Of a DNA stretch of 7,716 bases, positions 5,672-7,716 are shown piece after piece. The notes below the pieces were generated by a model, which saw only the letters and a list, made by a program, of their open reading frames with translations, was not told the DNA's origin and did not search any database. Location of the stretch: the NCBI GenBank assembly GCA_038133505.1, contig JAYPTI010000147.1:1-7716 (forward strand), given 5' to 3'. The position numbers and the translations under genes are program-made. The stretch comes from JAYQUR01 sp038133505. Lineage in GTDB: Bacteria > Pseudomonadota > Alphaproteobacteria > MPNO01 > UBA830. The stretch's first letter is position 1; every line of letters begins with the position of its first letter.

Positions 5672-7716
5672 ATGGCAGACGGCAGATACATCGTAGGCAT
5701 CGACGTCGGCGGCACGTTCACAGACCTTCTGTGTCTCGACACGCAAACGCAGGAACTCCTCTCGGAGAAAGTCCCGTCCATTCCGGGCGGCCAGTGGCGC
5801 GGCGTCCTCGGCGCGCTGGAGAAGCTCGGCATCGACTACGGCGAGATCCGTGCGTTCGTGCACGGGACCACCATCGCCACCAACGCGCTCCTGGAACGCA
5901 AGGGCGCGAAGACCGGCCTGATCGCGACCGAAGGATTCCGCGACACGCTGGAGATCGGACGGACGCGGCGGCTGATCGGCGGCTTGTTCGACATCAAGTT
6001 CGTGCGGCCGCGCCCGCTAGTCAGCCGCGATCTCCGCATCGAGGCGACCGAACGCGTCGCCGCCGACGGCGAGGTTCTGAAAAGCGCGTCGGATATCGAT
6101 TTCGCGCCGATGATCGACGCCTTCAAGGAGAAGGGCGTCAAGTCCATCGCGGTCGCGTTCATCAACGCCTACCGCAACGACGAGAACGAGCGGATCGCAC
6201 TGGAAAGAATCCAGGCGCTGGCAGGGGACATTCCCGTCTGCGTCTCGACCGGCGTCGTCCGCGAGAAGGGCGAGTTCGAGCGCTTCTCGACCTGCGTCCT
6301 CAACGCGTATCTGACACCGGTCGTGCGCGATTACCTCAAGACGCTCTCGGGCGAGCTCGAAGGGCAGGGGATCTCCGCGCCGGTCAACGTGATGGGCTCC
6401 AACGGCGGCGTCATGACGCTCGACCAGGCGGCGGACTTCGCGGCCGGCACGTTCCTGTCGGGGCCGGTCGGCGGCGCCGGCGGCGCGGTCCGTATCTGCG
6501 AGATGGCGGGCGTCGAGGACTGCATCACCTTCGACATGGGCGGCACCAGCACCGACGTCGCGCTGATCCACAAGCTGACGCCGCGCATCAGCCATTCGAA
6601 CCAGATCGACGCCTATCCGCTGCAGGTCCCGCAGCTCGACATCCACACCATCGGCGCCGGCGGCGGTTCCATCGCCTGGGTCCAGGCGGATGGCACGCTC
6701 GAAGTCGGCCCGCAGAGCGCCGGCGCGGTGCCCGGGCCCGCCTGCTATCAGCGCGGCGGCACGGAGCCGACGATTTCGGACGCGAACCTCATGCTCGGCC
6801 GTCTTCCGACGAACCGGACGCTGTCGGGCGGGTTGCAGCTATCGAAGGAACTTGCGGAAAAGGCCTTCAACGACCTCGCCGCGAAACTCGGCGCGGATGC
6901 AGGATCGCCGGCGGAGCTTGCCGACGGCGTGCTCCGGATCGCGGTCTCCAAGATGGCGGGCGCGGTGCGCGAGGTGTCGGTCCATCGCGGGTTCGATCCG
7001 CGCGACTTCGCGCTGCTCGGTTTCGGCGGCGCGGGTCCGATGCATGTGTTTCTCGTCGCCGAGGAACTCGCGATCCCGCAGGTCATCGTGCCGCGCTTCC
7101 CGGGACATCTGTCGGCGCTCGGCCAGCTTCTCGCCGATCTCCGCCGCGACTTCGTCGTCGCCTGGGGTGGGCCGCTGGGCGAGATCGCCGAGGCCGACTT
7201 CCGGACCGAGGCGGCAGCCCTGCGCGAGCGCGCGAGCGATCTGCTGCGCGCCGACGGCTTTGCCGACGACCGCCACGACCACAGTTTCAGCGTCGACATG
7301 CGCTATGTCGGCCAGTCCTTCACCCTGTCGATACCGTGCGATCCGGAAACCGCCGACTGGGACGCGCTGCGCGAAGCGTTCCATCAGCGCCACGAGCAGA
7401 CGTTCGGCAGGGCGGATCGCCACAGCGACGTCGAGCTGGTGAACATACGGCTGTTCTCGCTCGGCCTCATCGACAAGCCCGAACTGGCGTTCCCGGCGGT
7501 CGAGGGCGGCGATCCCGTCATCGAGACGCGCCAGGTCTGGTTCAACGGCGGGTGGACCGATTGCCCGATCATGGACCGGACGAAGATGGCGGCGGACGAG
7601 ACCTTCACCGGACCGATGATTATCGAGGAGGCCGGCGGAACGTCGGTCGTGCCGCCGGGCTGGAAGATAACGGTCCATGCCTCCGGCTCCCTCGACTGCC
7701 GCCGCAGCTATGACGA
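5672..7716 (+). CDS. hyuA: Hydantoinase A / acetone carboxylase beta-type ATPase subunit (3' end cut by window)
   Basis: An uninterrupted frame of 681 visible codons runs off the right edge. It is the HyuA-type ATP-binding partner of the preceding HyuB, with the ASKHA-like fold expected to phosphorylate the substrate carbonyl or enolate. Seen in order: GIDVGGTFTD at 9-18 (first phosphate loop), HGTTIATNALLERKGAKTG, the SNGGVM and SGPVGGAGGA region, TFDMGGTSTDV starting at 286 (second phosphate loop), GAGGGSIAW at 328-336, PGPACY, SDANLMLGR, and GFGGAGPMH at 450-458. A C-terminal domain with a MIIEEAGGTSVVPPGW segment follows. Family members are usually about 680-700 residues, so only a few codons are probably missing. 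The start is an ATG eight bases after the hyuB stop, with GAGAG overlapping that stop as the ribosome site, so the two are translated from one message. Order here is B then A. Confidence 0.9.
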   Translation, partial: MADGRYIVGIDVGGTFTDLLCLDTQTQELLSEKVPSIPGGQWRGVLGALEKLGIDYGEIRAFVHGTTIATNALLERKGAKTGLIATEGFRDTLEIGRTRRLIGGLFDIKFVRPRPLVSRDLRIEATERVAADGEVLKSASDIDFAPMIDAFKEKGVKSIAVAFINAYRNDENERIALERIQALAGDIPVCVSTGVVREKGEFERFSTCVLNAYLTPVVRDYLKTLSGELEGQGISAPVNVMGSNGGVMTLDQAADFAAGTFLSGPVGGAGGAVRICEMAGVEDCITFDMGGTSTDVALIHKLTPRISHSNQIDAYPLQVPQLDIHTIGAGGGSIAWVQADGTLEVGPQSAGAVPGPACYQRGGTEPTISDANLMLGRLPTNRTLSGGLQLSKELAEKAFNDLAAKLGADAGSPAELADGVLRIAVSKMAGAVREVSVHRGFDPRDFALLGFGGAGPMHVFLVAEELAIPQVIVPRFPGHLSALGQLLADLRRDFVVAWGGPLGEIAEADFRTEAAALRERASDLLRADGFADDRHDHSFSVDMRYVGQSFTLSIPCDPETADWDALREAFHQRHEQTFGRADRHSDVELVNIRLFSLGLIDKPELAFPAVEGGDPVIETRQVWFNGGWTDCPIMDRTKMAADETFTGPMIIEEAGGTSVVPPGWKITVHASGSLDCRRSYD

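Noticed and set aside
5731..7713. 660-codon plus-strand frame over hyuA
   Set aside because: Arginine-dominated translation; the other frame from 5672 gives a textbook HyuA protein with both phosphate loops.

Overview
The window is a GC-rich, tightly packed piece of bacterial chromosome. High GC at third codon positions, short gene gaps and the protein families suggest a proteobacterium, most likely an alphaproteobacterium; this is inferred from style, not from a marker gene. No RNA gene, insertion sequence, CRISPR array or phage gene is visible.

Layout from left to right. (1) The first 46 bases hold the N-terminus of a leftward gene that looks like alanine dehydrogenase. (2) A divergent intergenic region (47-208) carries a perfect 18-bp palindrome. 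(3) A rightward zinc-independent MDR-family NAD(P)H:quinone oxidoreductase follows (209-1198). (4) It converges on a leftward two-gene unit, an ANL-superfamily acyl/aryl-CoA ligase of benzoate/2-aminobenzoate-CoA ligase type (3509 to 1854) followed by a YdjA-like nitroreductase (1813 to 1226). (5) A second divergent intergenic region (3510-3647) carries a near-identical copy of the palindrome. (6) A rightward pair of hydantoinase/oxoprolinase/acetone-carboxylase family subunits closes the window: hyuB-type (3648-5663), then hyuA-type (5672 to beyond the right edge). There is no gene-free stretch over 300 bases.

The most informative feature is the pair of operator-like palindromes, 16 of 18 bases identical. 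Each lies in a divergent intergenic region and is followed rightward by similar promoter-like elements. They suggest that all the genes here (ald-like, oxidoreductase, CoA ligase-nitroreductase, hyuB-hyuA) form one regulon under one dimeric repressor, which is not encoded in the window. A working model, by inference only, is catabolism of a ketone, cyclic amide or related carbonyl compound. HyuAB would carry out ATP-dependent carboxylation or ring opening, the CoA ligase would activate the resulting acid, and the oxidoreductase and nitroreductase would handle redox steps. The logic resembles acetophenone carboxylase plus benzoylacetate-CoA ligase in anaerobic ethylbenzene degradation, but the substrate cannot be read from the sequence. 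The HyuB subunit also carries an unusual C-terminal extension that looks like a small beta-barrel domain.
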